This document shows positions 24,270-34,580 of a DNA stretch of 64,000 nucleotides, one piece after another (position 1 is the first letter of the stretch; the number at the start of each line of letters is the position of its first letter). A program made the position numbers and the translations under genes. The notes beneath the pieces are model-generated. The model did not search any database, had not been told where the DNA came from, and saw only the letters and a list, made by a program, of their open reading frames with translations. The DNA lies in contig JAYKKI010000029.1 in the NCBI GenBank assembly GCA_039881145.1, positions 27,694,001 to 27,758,000 on the forward strand, in the 5' to 3' direction. The stretch comes from Druceiella hillmani. Its lineage: Eukaryota; Arthropoda; Insecta; Lepidoptera; Hepialidae.

Positions 24270-24900
24270 ATGTATCTATGTAAGAACAGAGTAAGAATTG
24301 AAAGTCAAATGTAAAGTACAAAATGTAAAGTGGTAATACTTTAACATTAAATGTAAAATTGTCAAAGGTAAAATTTAAAATGTAAAATAAAAATGTAAAG
24401 TGTAAAACTCCATATGCAAACTAAAAGTTTAGGAAATGTAAAAGCTAAAATATAAAATGTAAAATGAAAAATATGAAATATAAAACCCTATATGTAAACC
24501 TAAAAGTTTAGGTAATGTAAATGTGATATGTAAAAAAAACGTAAAGTACAAAACCCTATATGCAAAACTAAAACTTAAAAAGTCAAACTTTATGTATAAA
24601 ACTAAAGCTTAGGTAAAGTAAAATGTAAAATATAAAGTATAAAAACCTTTATGTAAAGTTTAAGCTTAGGTAAAGTAAGGTGCATATCCTTGTGCACAAA
24701 AGGGAAATTTCAAATGTAAGTATGAAGTATAAACTTAAGAAAAATTAGTTCCCAATCCATGTGCGCAGTTGCAAATGTAAAATGTTAAATGTATATGCAA
24801 AATTTAATCTCAGGTAAAGTTAGTTGCACATCCTTGTCCGTGGTTGCGAATGTGAAAAGTTTGTGTAAAGTTAGTCGCTTGTCCTTGTGCGTTGATGCAA
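24270..24900. repeat. Degenerate 'GTAAA' repeat field with 60-90-bp super-units
   Basis: Dense words aaatgtaaa, taaaatgtaaag and taaagt recur, organised into longer units beginning 'cctatatg.aaact.aaa..ttaggtaa.gtaaa' near 24408, 24486, 24553, 24587 and 24647. From about 24680 the units also carry 'gca.atccttgtgc' three times (24682, 24829, 24880). Part may lie inside the BEL LTR that ends in this area. Confidence 0.75.
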
Positions 24901-25220
24901 TTATATTAAACGATCTTCAGTGACATGTTAAATACACGAAGTGCCAAATACCAATTAAAAAAATTAGAATTAATGTAGATATTTTTCGCGCTAAATAAGG
25001 GTACACGGAACATAAAAAGACTCAATATAAAATTAATGAATGTAATGTATATAATGTGAAATGTGAAGTGTAAAGTTTGTATAATTTCAAGTTCAAGATA
25101 TTGAAAAGGGAGGCGCGCCGCGTTGGATGTTGTCTCGTCCAAAGCCAAAAGTGCAGTGAGTAGTAGGGAAGAACTTCAGTATGTTAAGCCGCGCTGAATT
25201 TCATTATGGTGGCGCCAACA
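24901..25220 (-). repeat. BEL/Pao 3' LTR (outer end not defined)
   Basis: On the minus strand a polypurine tract (agaggggcggagga-like, 25221-25234 on plus) is followed immediately by TGTTGGCGCC at 25220, the expected start of a 3' LTR directly after the integrase gene. The far end could not be placed: no second LTR is present in the window and the sequence merges into the GTAAA repeat field. The 24901 limit is a guess. Confidence 0.55.
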
Positions 25221-25234
25221 TCCTCCGCCCCTAG

Positions 25235-26412
25235 CAGAGCAGTAAGAAGAAAGCAGACCCAATTGAGTGCCCTTCGCTCGATGCCGCTGTTAGTACCTGC
25301 AATCGGCCACTCTGCAAAGACCATCCTGAGCGGGAAATAACTTGACGGCCCATCCCATTCTCCATTTAAGTGGACGCGCGTTATCTTCCTTTAAGACTAC
25401 CAGGTCGCCGACTCGTAGCAAAGGCTGCTGACGACGCCACTTGCTGCGATGCTGCAGCTTCGCCCAGTACTCGCCACTCCATCTGAGCCAGAAATGTCGT
25501 CTTAATTCTGCAATGCGCTCGTAACTGTTTGGATGCTTGGGATTTGGTATCGACCTGAGTGAAGTGAGAGATCGACCAATTAAGAAGTGCCCTGAAGTTA
25601 AGGAAGATAGGTCGTAGGATTGGTTGATAAGGGAATGAGTGGATGGGAATTAAGAACAGCCTATGCACGAACAATGTTTCCAATTCCTCATAGCTGAAAT
25701 TAGCATTACCCATAATACATTTTAAATTATATTTTGTTGACTTTACACCCGCTTACCATAAACCACCTATCGTAGGGGAATACGGGAGAATAAATGAAAA
25801 ATTAATACCTTTTTCGACTTGAGAATTTTACCCTATTCATTATTTGCTCACACAAAATTACGTCCGTTATCACAATGAATAGTGTGAGGTTTACCTCGAC
25901 GTGATATGAATGTAGGCAAACACAATATAAATGCACCTAAAGTGAGGTCACTGACTAACTTAAATGTATTGCCTTCGTTAAAGAACATATAAATAAACTA
26001 AGGTAATATTTTGATAATTTATTGCCTCGTTCCCTCTTACTTGATATTTGAAAAGGACCCCCAAATTCGACGCCACATACTTGAAATCCATCAATCCATA
26101 CATGAAGCCCATCAGCTGGTAAGCTGCCCAGTAATTGCTTCATAACCTTACCACGTAAATGCGTACAAAGTACGCACTGTTTTACTCTTCGGGCTAGAAT
26201 TTTACCCTTTAAAGGCCAATATTTCTTACGTATGATTACGTAGATCTGAGGTATGCTTTAGTCGTATGTTCATGTTCCATTAACGGCCGTGTAAAATTAC
26301 GTTTATTATCAAGAAGGACTGGATGCCTTTTATCGTATTCATAGTCTCTGTTGATAAGACGACCACCAACTCGAAGCACGCCGTTCCCGTCAATAAACGG
26401 TGACAATGGTAA
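25235..26412 (-). pseudogene. BEL/Pao integrase, C-terminal part of pol
   Basis: Read on minus from 26412: PFIDGNGVLRVGGRLINRDY, then a zinc-binding segment with CVLCTHLRGK near 26170, GSLPADGLHVW and GVEFGGPFQI (about 26060-26130), FISRRGKPHTIHCDNGRNFV (catalytic Asp region, about 25900), then LTSGHFLIGRSLTSL (about 25580), HFWLRWSGEYW, LRVGDLVVLKEDNARPLKWR and GWAVKLFPAQDGLCRVA (to about 25290). This is the canonical BEL integrase order 'LTPGHFLIG.PL... LVL.KED..PP.KWPLGRV...PG.DG..RV'. Frameshifts and stops occur, especially 25700-25900. Upstream gag, protease and RT are absent. Richer in G+C than its surroundings. Confidence 0.9.
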
Positions 26413-26663
26413 TTAAGACGAATTTGAAATTATTTGTTTTTTCATGTTCAAGTAACGATTAATATCGATTCGATAATAATCGAAAAACGCAGAACAGGTA
26501 GCACATACGAGTGCACACCCACTAACGGAGACAATCATAGAACATACTAGTACACTTGCATTAAGACGGGAGACATTTAGTTGACAGCGCGCACATCTTG
26601 TCTTATGTGACATTTCGGTGGAAAATAGGTATAAACGGAAAAATAGAAATAGTATGCGAGGAA
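26413..26663. other. Spacer between BEL remnant and copia provirus
   Basis: No recognised feature. The last five bases (AGGAA, 26659-26663) are a candidate target duplication of the copia element. Confidence 0.5.
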
Positions 26664-26848
26664 TGTTAAAATATATAATTAAATTAGTAACATCAAATAA
26701 ACAATGTAGCGACAACTATGACGTATGTGATTGTGATTATAACTATTGTCTCTGATATGTCAACCTTTTGTACATCACTATTATTAAGAAATAAAGTCTG
26801 TCAGCCATTGATTATCTAATTGAGTACACGTCGTTTTAATTTATAATA
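26664..26848 (+). repeat. copia 5' LTR
   Basis: Starts TGTTAAAATATA and ends TTTATAATA. Contains an aataaag polyadenylation-type signal near 26790. It ends in TA rather than the usual CA, as does the 22421 LTR. Confidence 0.9.
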
Positions 26849-26864
26849 GGTTATGGGCCCAGTA
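26849..26864 (+). other. copia primer-binding site (initiator tRNA-Met half)
   Basis: ggttatgggcccagta abuts the LTR and is complementary to the anticodon-stem part of animal initiator tRNA-Met (ctgggcccataacc). Priming from this internal tRNA region is typical of Drosophila copia and relatives. Confidence 0.88.
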
Positions 26865-26993
26865 TCGCCCTTAGGAGAAAGTAAAAAATATATTTATCAG
26901 TTAGCTAGCATAGGCATTCTTTAAATCAGTGTTAAAATTAAATCAGTAAAAAATTATTTAGTGATTCGTGAAGTAGCACGTGTTGTTACCATA

Positions 26994-27663
26994 ATGACGT
27001 CTAATTCATTTCTCACTAACGTACCGAAGCTCAAAGTCCGAGTAAACTATCACGAGTGGGCCTTTGCAGTGGAAAACTTGCTGATTTTGAAAGGCGTGGT
27101 GAATACCATCAAAGCCGAGCCTACTAAAGAAACAGCCGGAAATGATGCGAAAGCTAAAGCAAAATTGATCCTGACTATAGATCCCTCGCTGTATGTTCAC
27201 ATAAAAGAAGCTAAATTATCAAAAAGCTTATGGACAAAACTAAAAATTATGTTCGATGATTCTGCATTCTCTCGAAGAATATCGTTGCTGCGCAATTTAA
27301 TTTCGATCCGTCTTAACAATTGTGAATCAATGACAAGTTATGTTACGCAAATAATAGAAACGCGACAGAAATTGTCTGGAACAGGTTTTTTTTGAACGAT
27401 GAGTGGATTGGCTGCTTGATGCTGGCAGGATTAACTGAAAAATACATTCCCATGATAATGTCGATTGAACACACTTGAGTAGAGGGCAGCACAGTCGACA
27501 GAAAAACTCTAAGGTTGGCAACTCTGGAAAGAATGACAGCAAAAATCATCATGGCGGCGGTGTTTTGTCTATGAACATGAATGTCAACAAAACGGACAAG
27601 GCGAATATAAAATGTTATCGTTGTAAACAATTTGGACACTACAAAAACCAGTGTAATCAGTGA
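26994..27663 (+). pseudogene. copia gag pseudogene with zinc knuckle
   Basis: Gag packages the element RNA. An ATG at 26994 opens MTSNSFLTNVPKLKVRVNY, then WAFAVENLLILKG, LTIDPSLYVHIKEAKLSKSL and LLRNLISIRLNNCESMTSYV: the copia Gag core. A run of eight T at 27387-27394 shifts the frame (stop at 27393-27395); the continuation NDEWIGCLMLAGLTEKYIP ends at a stop after SIEHT. The text then jumps to a basic linker and a CCHC zinc knuckle, CYRCKQFGHYKNQC (about 27610-27655), missing roughly 60 residues usually found between. So gag has both a homopolymer frameshift and an internal deletion. Confidence 0.88.
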
Positions 27664-27757
27664 ATTAATTATTCCGAGAAAACAAAGAAAACACATGCTT
27701 TCTCAGCTGTTTTTCTAAGTGGTAAATACGGAAAATCCAATGTGGTAAATACGGAAG

Positions 27758-29524
27758 TGGTATTTAGACAGTGGAGCGAGTGCTCATATGACACATGATG
27801 AAAACAAGTTGCAAAACAGAATGTTTACATCCAGCATTAAAGAGAATATAGCTGCTAATAGAAGTGCTATGCCAGTTTTGTGCTCGGGTGATGTGGACAC
27901 TGTAACAGTGACTCCAAACTGTAAATACGAGATTACACTGAAAGATGTATTATGTATTCCTGACCTTACTACGAATTTGATATCCATTAGTCAGATGATT
28001 AAAATTGGTAATAGAGTAGAATTCAAGAAGAAGAGGTGTGATGTTTACAACAAAAACAATGAATTAGTTGCAGTGGCGAATGAGATTTATGGTGTTTACA
28101 AGTTGTCTTTAGAATATAAGCACTGTCTGTTTACATCTTCTGCGGCAGCAAGTGGTGCAGTATGGCACAGAAGAATGGGTCATTTAAATTTGAATGACTT
28201 AAATGCAATGAAAGAAGGTGCAGTATCGGGATTATTATACGCTGACAAGCCTGTAATTAACAAAAGTTCGTGTACAGTGTGTTGCGAAGGAAAACAAAGT
28301 CGCTTATCTTTTGATCATACTGGAATACGGAATGGCAGTGTACTGGATATGATACATGCATATGATGTATGCGTACCGATGGAGACGGCTTCAATAGGCG
28401 GAGCAAGGTATTTCCTAATAATTATCGATAATTATTCTCGAATGGTTTTTGTTAACTTCCTCAAAGCCAAGAGTGAAGTTTACAAATACTTCAAGGAATT
28501 TAAAGCGATGGTTGAGAATCAACAAAGCAATAAAATCAAAATGTTTAGGACAGACAATGGCTTAGAGTTTTGCAACAGGGAATTTGAGAATTTTTTAAAA
28601 GATGCTGGAATAATTCATCAAAAAACAAATCCCTATACTCCTGAGCAGAACGGATTAGGTGAGCGAATTAATAGAACCTTAGTTGAGCGAGCTCGTTGTT
28701 TGTTATTTAATACTAATCTAGAGAAAAGTTTTTGGGCAGAAGCGATTAATACTGTTGTTTATCTCAGGAATAGATCGGTTGCATTAAAATTAAAAAACAA
28801 AACACCCTTTGAGCTCTGGTTTAATTCAAAACCAGATTTAAGTCGTATCCGAATATTTGGTAGCGAGGTGATGGTCCATGTATCAAAGGAAAAAAGATTG
28901 AAATGGGATACCAAGTCACAAAAACACATCCTAGTTAGTTTCCCTGAAAATGTCAAGGGATACAGAATTTATGATCCCATCAAAAGATGTGTGATTACAA
29001 GTAGAGATGTGATCATTCATGAAAGTACTGACAAAAATTATTCACGTGACAATGTATCAGTTTCAGTTGAGGATACTTGTGAAGAAAAAGAATCAGATCA
29101 TGAAATGAGGCAGGAAGTAGCAATGTTAGAGAACGAAACTACTCCCTCAGTCCAGGATATCTCTAATTGTAAATATGAGAATGCTATATCAGATTTAGCC
29201 TCTACATTCCAGCAATCTGTAAGCACAGATGAAGAGCTAAATACAAGAGATCAATCTGAAGATAAAGAAGAGTCAGATCTAGCAGAAACAATAACTAAAC
29301 GTATCAAAAAGAAACCTGAGCGGTATGGTTTTACTAATCTATGCATATCATCAAGCACAGAATGTGTCAGTGATCCCATAAATGTTGAAGAAGCATCGAA
29401 TAGCTTGGACAAAGAAAAATGGATTGAGGCAATGCGAGAAGAACTGCAAGCGTTTGAGGACAATCAGGCGTGGGTACCTGTTGACGAGTTGCCTTCTGAT
29501 AAAACTTTAGTGCAGTGTAAATGA
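27758..29524 (+). pseudogene. copia pol: protease, integrase and start of RT
   Basis: Begins in frame with WYLDSGASAHMTHD; DSGA is the aspartic protease active site. The integrase follows: WHRRMGHLNLNDL and CTVCCEGKQ form the HHCC zinc site (28163-28300), the catalytic acids lie in IHAYDVCVPM (28351), FRTDNGLEF (28545) and GLGERINRTLVERAR (28654), and the C-terminal GSEVMVHVSKEKRLKWD lies at 28860. An acidic linker leads to the RT start (EKWIEAMREELQAFEDNQAW). A TGA at 29522, where a conserved Trp is expected, stops the frame. The frame differs from the zinc-knuckle frame upstream, so gag-pol continuity is lost. Confidence 0.92.
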
Positions 29525-30279
29525 GTATTTAAAATAAAAGTGAACAGTGATAAAAGTGTGCGGTATAGAGCGCGTTTAGTGGCTAAAGGTTATACGCAAC
29601 GGCCAGGTGTGGACTATGATGACACTTTTTACCAGTGGTTAGGCATTCAAGACTTAGACTCTTATTTGCTCTAGTAGTGCAGTTAAACTTAGATATTACT
29701 CAACTAGACGTTAAAACAGCTTTTTTAAATGGTTATCTTATAGAAGACATTTACATGGTGCAACTTGATATTTCTTGTGATAGAAATATGAAAAATATTA
29801 TTGTAAAACTTAATAAAGCCATATATGGATTAACGCAATCATCTAGATCGTGGTATGAGAAAGTTGAGCAATGTTTGTGTGAGTTACATTTTAAGAAATG
29901 TAAATTGGAACCATGTATATTTACAAAACTGAATAATGATTTTAAAATTGTTATTGCTTTATATGTAGATGATTTCTTTGTTTTTTCAAACAGTATGAAG
30001 GAAACAGATAAATTATTTTCAGCATTGGGTTCAAAGTTTAAAATTAAAAATTTAGGACAAGTTCAAAATTGTCTAGGAACGCGTGTTAAAATTGATAAAG
30101 AAAATAACTTTATTACATTAGACCAAAAGCAATATGTAGAAGAATTGTTGAGTAAATTTAATATGTTAGATCGTAAAGAATGTACTACTCCAATGGAATG
30201 TAAATTGAATATTGAAAAAAATGAAACTCGTAACCAACAGATTCCATATCAACACCTGATTGGAAGTCTCATGTACTAA
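29525..30279 (+). pseudogene. copia reverse transcriptase
   Basis: Continues after the TGA with VFKIKVNS...[14 protein letters not shown], then a frameshift near 29625 brings in [17 protein letters not shown]. Blocks: LDITQLDVKTAFLNGYLIED (about 29690), KLNKAIYGLTQSSRSWYEK, CIFTKLNNDF, and the polymerase active site LYVDDFFVF (29958). Ends LIGSLMY at a TAA (30277-30279), where a partial duplication of 'tactaacaaggtct' has inserted a few extra bases. Apart from these breaks the domain is well preserved, in keeping with a young insertion. Confidence 0.92.
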
Positions 30280-30300
30280 CAAGGTCTCTTGTACTAATCA

Positions 30301-30933
30301 GTGCTAACAAGGCCTGACATAGCATTTAGTGTCAGTTTTCTAAGTCAATTTAATAGATGTTATACTGATGCTCATTGGAATTATGCGAAAAGGATTCTCA
30401 GATATCTAAAGAAAACAAAAAATTTTTGCTTAAAATATACTAAAGAAAAACCTGAACTCGTAGGATATGTTGATGCCGATTGGGCAAGCAATATGTTAGA
30501 TCGTAAATCTTACACAGGTTATTGTTTTTTAATGTCTGGCTCAGTGATTTCCTGGGAGAGTAGTAAGCAGAGGACAGTGGCTTTATCCAGCATGGAGGCC
30601 GAATACATGTCAATAGCTGAAGCATGTAAAGAAGCTAAGTATTTGAGGGCTTTACTATGTGAAATTACTACTGAACTATGTACTATACCAGTATTCAATG
30701 ATAGTCAGAGTGCACAGAAGTTGGTGGCAAATTATGTTATAAATAGAAAAAGCAAACATATTGATATAAGGTGCCATTTTGTTAAAGATGCAGTAAACAA
30801 CAAAATTATTAACTTAAAATATTTGCCAACAACAGCTATGCCTGCTGATTTGTTAACAAAGGGACTTAGTGCTAATAAGCATTACAAATGTGTTGAAAGT
30901 ATGGGAGTTAATTTTGTAGATGGTAGAAATTAA
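30301..30933 (+). pseudogene. copia RNase H domain
   Basis: Opens at LTRPDIAFSVSFLSQF and reads through to a natural-looking stop. RNase H acids are seen in GYVDADWAS (about 30465), SSMEAEYMSIAEA (about 30590) and VFNDSQSAQKL (about 30690), followed by KHIDIRCHFVKDAV and the C-terminal ADLLTKGLS. This is the usual copia C-terminus. The domain itself is open; it is separated from the RT only by the small duplication at 30277-30300. Confidence 0.92.
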
Positions 30934-30988
30934 GATATTCTGTTTTTTTTGTAAATTTGAAAATTTAGTTTATTTGCTGTAGTTGGGG

Positions 30989-31175
30989 TGTTAAATATTA
31001 TATAATTAAATTAGTAACATCAAATAAACAATGTAGCGACATCTACGACGTATGTGATTGTGATTATAACTATTGTCTCTGATATGTCAACCTTTTGTAC
31101 ATAACTCTTATTAAGAAATAAAGTCTGTCAGCCATTGATTATCTAATTGAGTACACGTCGTTTTAATTTATAATA
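30989..31175 (+). repeat. copia 3' LTR
   Basis: Starts TGTTAAATATTA after a gttgggg purine-rich stretch. Matches the 5' LTR apart from a 2-bp length difference near the start and about four substitutions. Confidence 0.9.
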
Positions 31176-32059
31176 AGAACAAATAAGCATGGGTGGTTAA
31201 TCAGTCTCACAGTCTCACAGTATCACAATAAATCACATTACTTTATATCTATGACAGTTTATGATAATTATTTTAATGCTGATTATAGTAAATTTTACTA
31301 CATTACTATAACGATATTAAACTAAGTAGTGAACTAATGACTCAGAGGATACTTTGGCCCAGTAGTAGGATTTAATAAGTTGCACAAACTAAACTATACT
31401 AAAAGTACATCATTTTGCTTACTTATTAATTTCTAAAAATACAAAGATATCACTGCTACTGAAATAAAAAATTTATGAAATAAGCATTACTGATTGTTTC
31501 ATCTCTTAACCTACTTCTTAAATAATTAAATATATAGCCAGTGGTTGATAAGGTCTGTTCTGCCGCTAAGCGTGTTGCTTTAAGTTATTAAATATTCATA
31601 AACCTTATCGTTTATGACTTTATAGAAGCGTTTTCTTGACGTTCCTTCATTTGCGAATACAGTTACTCCTTCTTTAATATTTTGTAAATTTTTTTTTCTG
31701 ATTCGTTTCTGTTTCTATATATGACCATTTTCTTTTTCGCTGCCTCCAAATTTTTAGTTCCTATTGTTATTTTAAATTGCATTGCAAAGTACTTTGGTCA
31801 CATTCTGGAATCATTACAGATAGGCCATTGATATCTTTAATGTATTTTTTTATGACTTTCTTCAATATTTTTTTTTTATTTTCTTACCACATCATATTCT
31901 TTCTCTGGCATAGGAAATGTAAGTTCGGCTTTTTCAAATCTTATTATTATCGCTCCTCATTTTGCAAGTAAAAATGATATTTTTTTATTTTAATTCGATG
32001 TTCTCTTATCTTACGCGGAAATCACTTCAATGGACTTAGGATCTGCTGCTGCAGACACA
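31176..32059. other. AT-rich spacer
   Basis: No coding or repeat match recognised. Confidence 0.5.
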
Positions 32060-32410
32060 CCTTGTACTTCATTTGTCCTATCCCTGTTTCGTTGTCTTCC
32101 TCTACGTTCGATTCAAAGAGACTTAATCCTGTGTGTTCAACATCTCTTTTATGTTTATAAAGTAACCATAACGGCCAAATGCGTATTTGAAGCTCAGTTG
32201 CTGATATCACAGCACGGGGTCACGAACGTTTTCCATAACGCTAGCACCATTGGTGGTTATTATATTCATATTAAAATCAAGTTCAAAGCCAGTTACTAGA
32301 CATTGTTCGACGAAACTGGTGCAATGCTCTATAATATACCAGCCATATATGAATGGCCATATATGAATCAAGTCAATATCAAATTGTGTTTCGTTGTGGT
32401 GCAAATTCAC
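32060..32410 (-). pseudogene. Possible hAT transposase remnant
   Basis: On the minus strand the residues DFNMNIITTNGASVMENVRD (about 32230-32290) resemble the hAT catalytic block with 'IITTDGASVM.KVG', here Asn in place of the first catalytic Asp. Following QQLSFKYAFGRYG might be a decayed 'HQLC.AHGIQL'. About 110 residues in two frames; no terminal repeats or target duplication found. The match is short, so the call is tentative. Confidence 0.45.
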
Positions 32411-32570
32411 TAATTATCAGTGTTTTGAGATATTGGTTTATCAAAACTTGAGGAAAATTTTTATCTCTGTTTTTTTATGTGTTCAAATTTAATTAGCATG
32501 CTAGTTTTGCGAACTTGAAAAAACTGTGAAAATACATCTTATCGTATTAAAAGAAATTGGAAACTGATAT

Positions 32571-33180
32571 CCACTTTAAAAAACAAATTTCTCAAATCTA
32601 AATAGGAATAAAATGAATTGAGTGTAAAATCCTCTTTACACACTATTCTCTAAAATATATTTTCTATCGAATTTTCTTTCAAGGAATAGTTATTAATACT
32701 TTAAGGATTTTGCATTACCTACTCCAAAGGATTTTTTAAAAATATTGCATTAAAGACATGTATTTGACTAGGTACGCACTTGAAGTGTCTTTGATAGCGT
32801 AAAAAGTAACTGAAAAAATATTAAATTGTATTTTGTCACTTAACCCATTATTATAACCTCAATAGTAAGGAAATTTGTTTAAATAATTACTCCATTTAAT
32901 AATTTGACTGAATCCATTAACTAAAAATGCATAAAACAAAAACAAATTGAAATTCTATAAACTAACAAAAAATTATTTATTTATTTACAAGACAGAGTGG
33001 TGACAAAAGCACACATTTGTCGATGCGAGTTGAAATGCCAACTGGCGAGAGTGCAAACCTTGCAATGTAGATAGGAGAGAGAAAGATGATGACTACGGAA
33101 CGGTAAAGTGGTATAGAGCCACGATGCGTGGAGTTTTGCGTGGCATTGTTATAAGTTTGCGGATTTGCGCAGATCCCGTA
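32571..33180 (-). repeat. Left arm of a 0.6-kb inverted repeat pair
   Basis: About 610 bp, inverted relative to 36074-36700 and roughly 95% identical by eye (a few substitutions per line). Includes ctataccactttaccgttc, ccagttggcatttcaactcg, and aaataaataaataatttttt. The arm has LTR-like traits (polyadenylation-type signal) but no TG..CA ends were seen. Confidence 0.88.
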
Positions 33181-33271
33181 CAGCTTGGGTCCAGATTCCA
33201 TAGAGTTAAAAATGATACTGATCTGAATTTGCATAATTGCAATCCTTAGTAAATACAGAGAGTGTTATATT

Positions 33272-33282
33272 AATTATATATG

Positions 33283-33351
<69 letters not shown>

Positions 33352-33370
33352 ATATATATATATATATATT

Positions 33371-33415
<45 letters not shown>

Positions 33416-33424
33416 GTATATATA
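33272..33424. repeat. (TA)n microsatellite, ~150 bp
   Basis: Long TA tract with few interruptions inside the inverted-repeat pair, adjoining the left arm. Confidence 0.96.
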
Positions 33425-33609
33425 ATGTATCGAAAAGATCGATTACATCATTATTTATTCCTTCTGTAATGAATATAAAGTGAGGGCAAAAAAGTTTTCT
33501 GTGCCTTTAAACAAATTTGAAACGTCTACGTAATTATGAGGGAAGATTCATAAAACAGATCGTGAATCGATAGATTCACATATTCAATGAAAAAATAATT
33601 CATTGAATG

Positions 33610-34580
33610 ATATTGTTATACACTCTTCTTGTCCTGTGCCTCATTTCCCCTGTCTTTTGTGGTCGGTCCGCCTTATGTTAAGTACCATTCTTGGTGTAAT
33701 TTAGTCATGTCCAGATAGTGTAGTCGCATCATCGTCATGTCCAGATAGTGTAGTCCCATTATCTTCATGTCCCTTTGCACTTTCCCATCCAGGTGGTTGT
33801 TGGCTTGTCACGACCTATTTTCGGTTGTTCTAACTCCATAACAGATCTCGTCATGTCATCTTTTTTGCTTTATAACAGCGAAAGCAGTTTTCCGCAATTT
33901 TATCTTTACTTTTTGCTACTTTAAACGTTCCGCGGATAATTCACTTTTCTGGTTCCTCTGGATCATCTGAGCATCTATGACTTAGTTACGTGCAGTTTCT
34001 GCTCATCAGATTTTTCTCAAGGGCCAGCATTCAGATTCACAGAGTAGAGCTGGCCTTATTGCTCTATTGTATATGTTGCCTTTGATCTCTATAGGCATTA
34101 TTTCCTCCCACATAACTCTGGTTAGAGATGTCCATTTTAACTAGCTGACATTCACTCCATTTTCAGTATTATTTTCCACGGGTGCATTCGCTTTTATTAC
34201 TGAGCTTAGGTATTTAAAATTGCTGACTGATTTCAAAGGGATGTTATCGATTTTAAGCGGCTTTGTAGCGTCAATCGGTCCGGATAGCTTACAGTGCATT
34301 TTTTTGGTTTTGGTTCTGCTTACTCGAAGTCCTTTGCACTCGAGTGCGGGAGATACCAGGTTTTCAAATGCCACTTTTTCTGCTGTTGTCTGTGTTCTTA
34401 GTACAATATCATCTGTATATAGCAAATTCCATAGAGCTGGTTTTTGTAGGTATTCCGTTACATAGTTCTTGAATAGAAGCGGGTTGAGCGTCGAACCTTG
34501 GTGAACACCCACGTTTACTTCAAACTCTGCACTAGTACCAGTAGAGCTTATTACTTGGTATTATTACACAAAAATAAGCG
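33610..34580 (-). pseudogene. Non-LTR retrotransposon (LINE) RT, 3' part
   Basis: Read on minus: SAEFEVNVGVHQGSTLNPLL (about 34540-34480), then WNLLYTDDIVL (RT active site, YTDD instead of the usual YADD), GLRVSRTKTKKM, NFKYLSSVIKAN, VSWLKWTSLTRVMW, IYNRAIRPALLCESECWPLR (about 34030), a decayed 'IAENCFRCYKAK' segment (about 33880), GRDKPTTTWMGKCK (about 33800) and a final HKADRPQ (about 33670). This order (GVHQGS, Y.DD, KFKYLG, GSECWP, GRP..TW, RKADP) is that of RTE-like and related LINEs. Several stops; the endonuclease and 5' RT are missing. Lies between the two inverted arms. Confidence 0.82.
33705..33768. repeat. 30-bp tandem duplication in the LINE fragment
   Basis: 'tcatgtccagatagtgtagt' occurs twice, at 33705 and 33735, followed by a partial third tcatgtcc. 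Confidence 0.85.

Larger units (their letters stand above)
26664..31175 (+). mobile_element. Full-length but inactivated Ty1/copia provirus
   Basis: LTRs of 185 and 187 bp flank gag and pol in copia order (protease, integrase, RT, RNase H). A primer-binding site follows the left LTR and a short G-run (gttgggg) precedes the right one. The possible 5-bp target site is AGGAA on the left and AAGAA on the right, if the LTR ends at 'ataat'. The LTRs differ at only about six positions by eye, so insertion was fairly recent, yet the coding region carries an internal gag deletion, several frameshifts and two stops. Confidence 0.93.

Noticed and set aside
32977..33234. 85-codon frames with a shared C-terminal half in both inverted arms (also 36036-36293)
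   Set aside because: Similarity is explained by the DNA inverted repeat; changes between the arms are not biased to synonymous positions as far as I can see, and no family is recognised.
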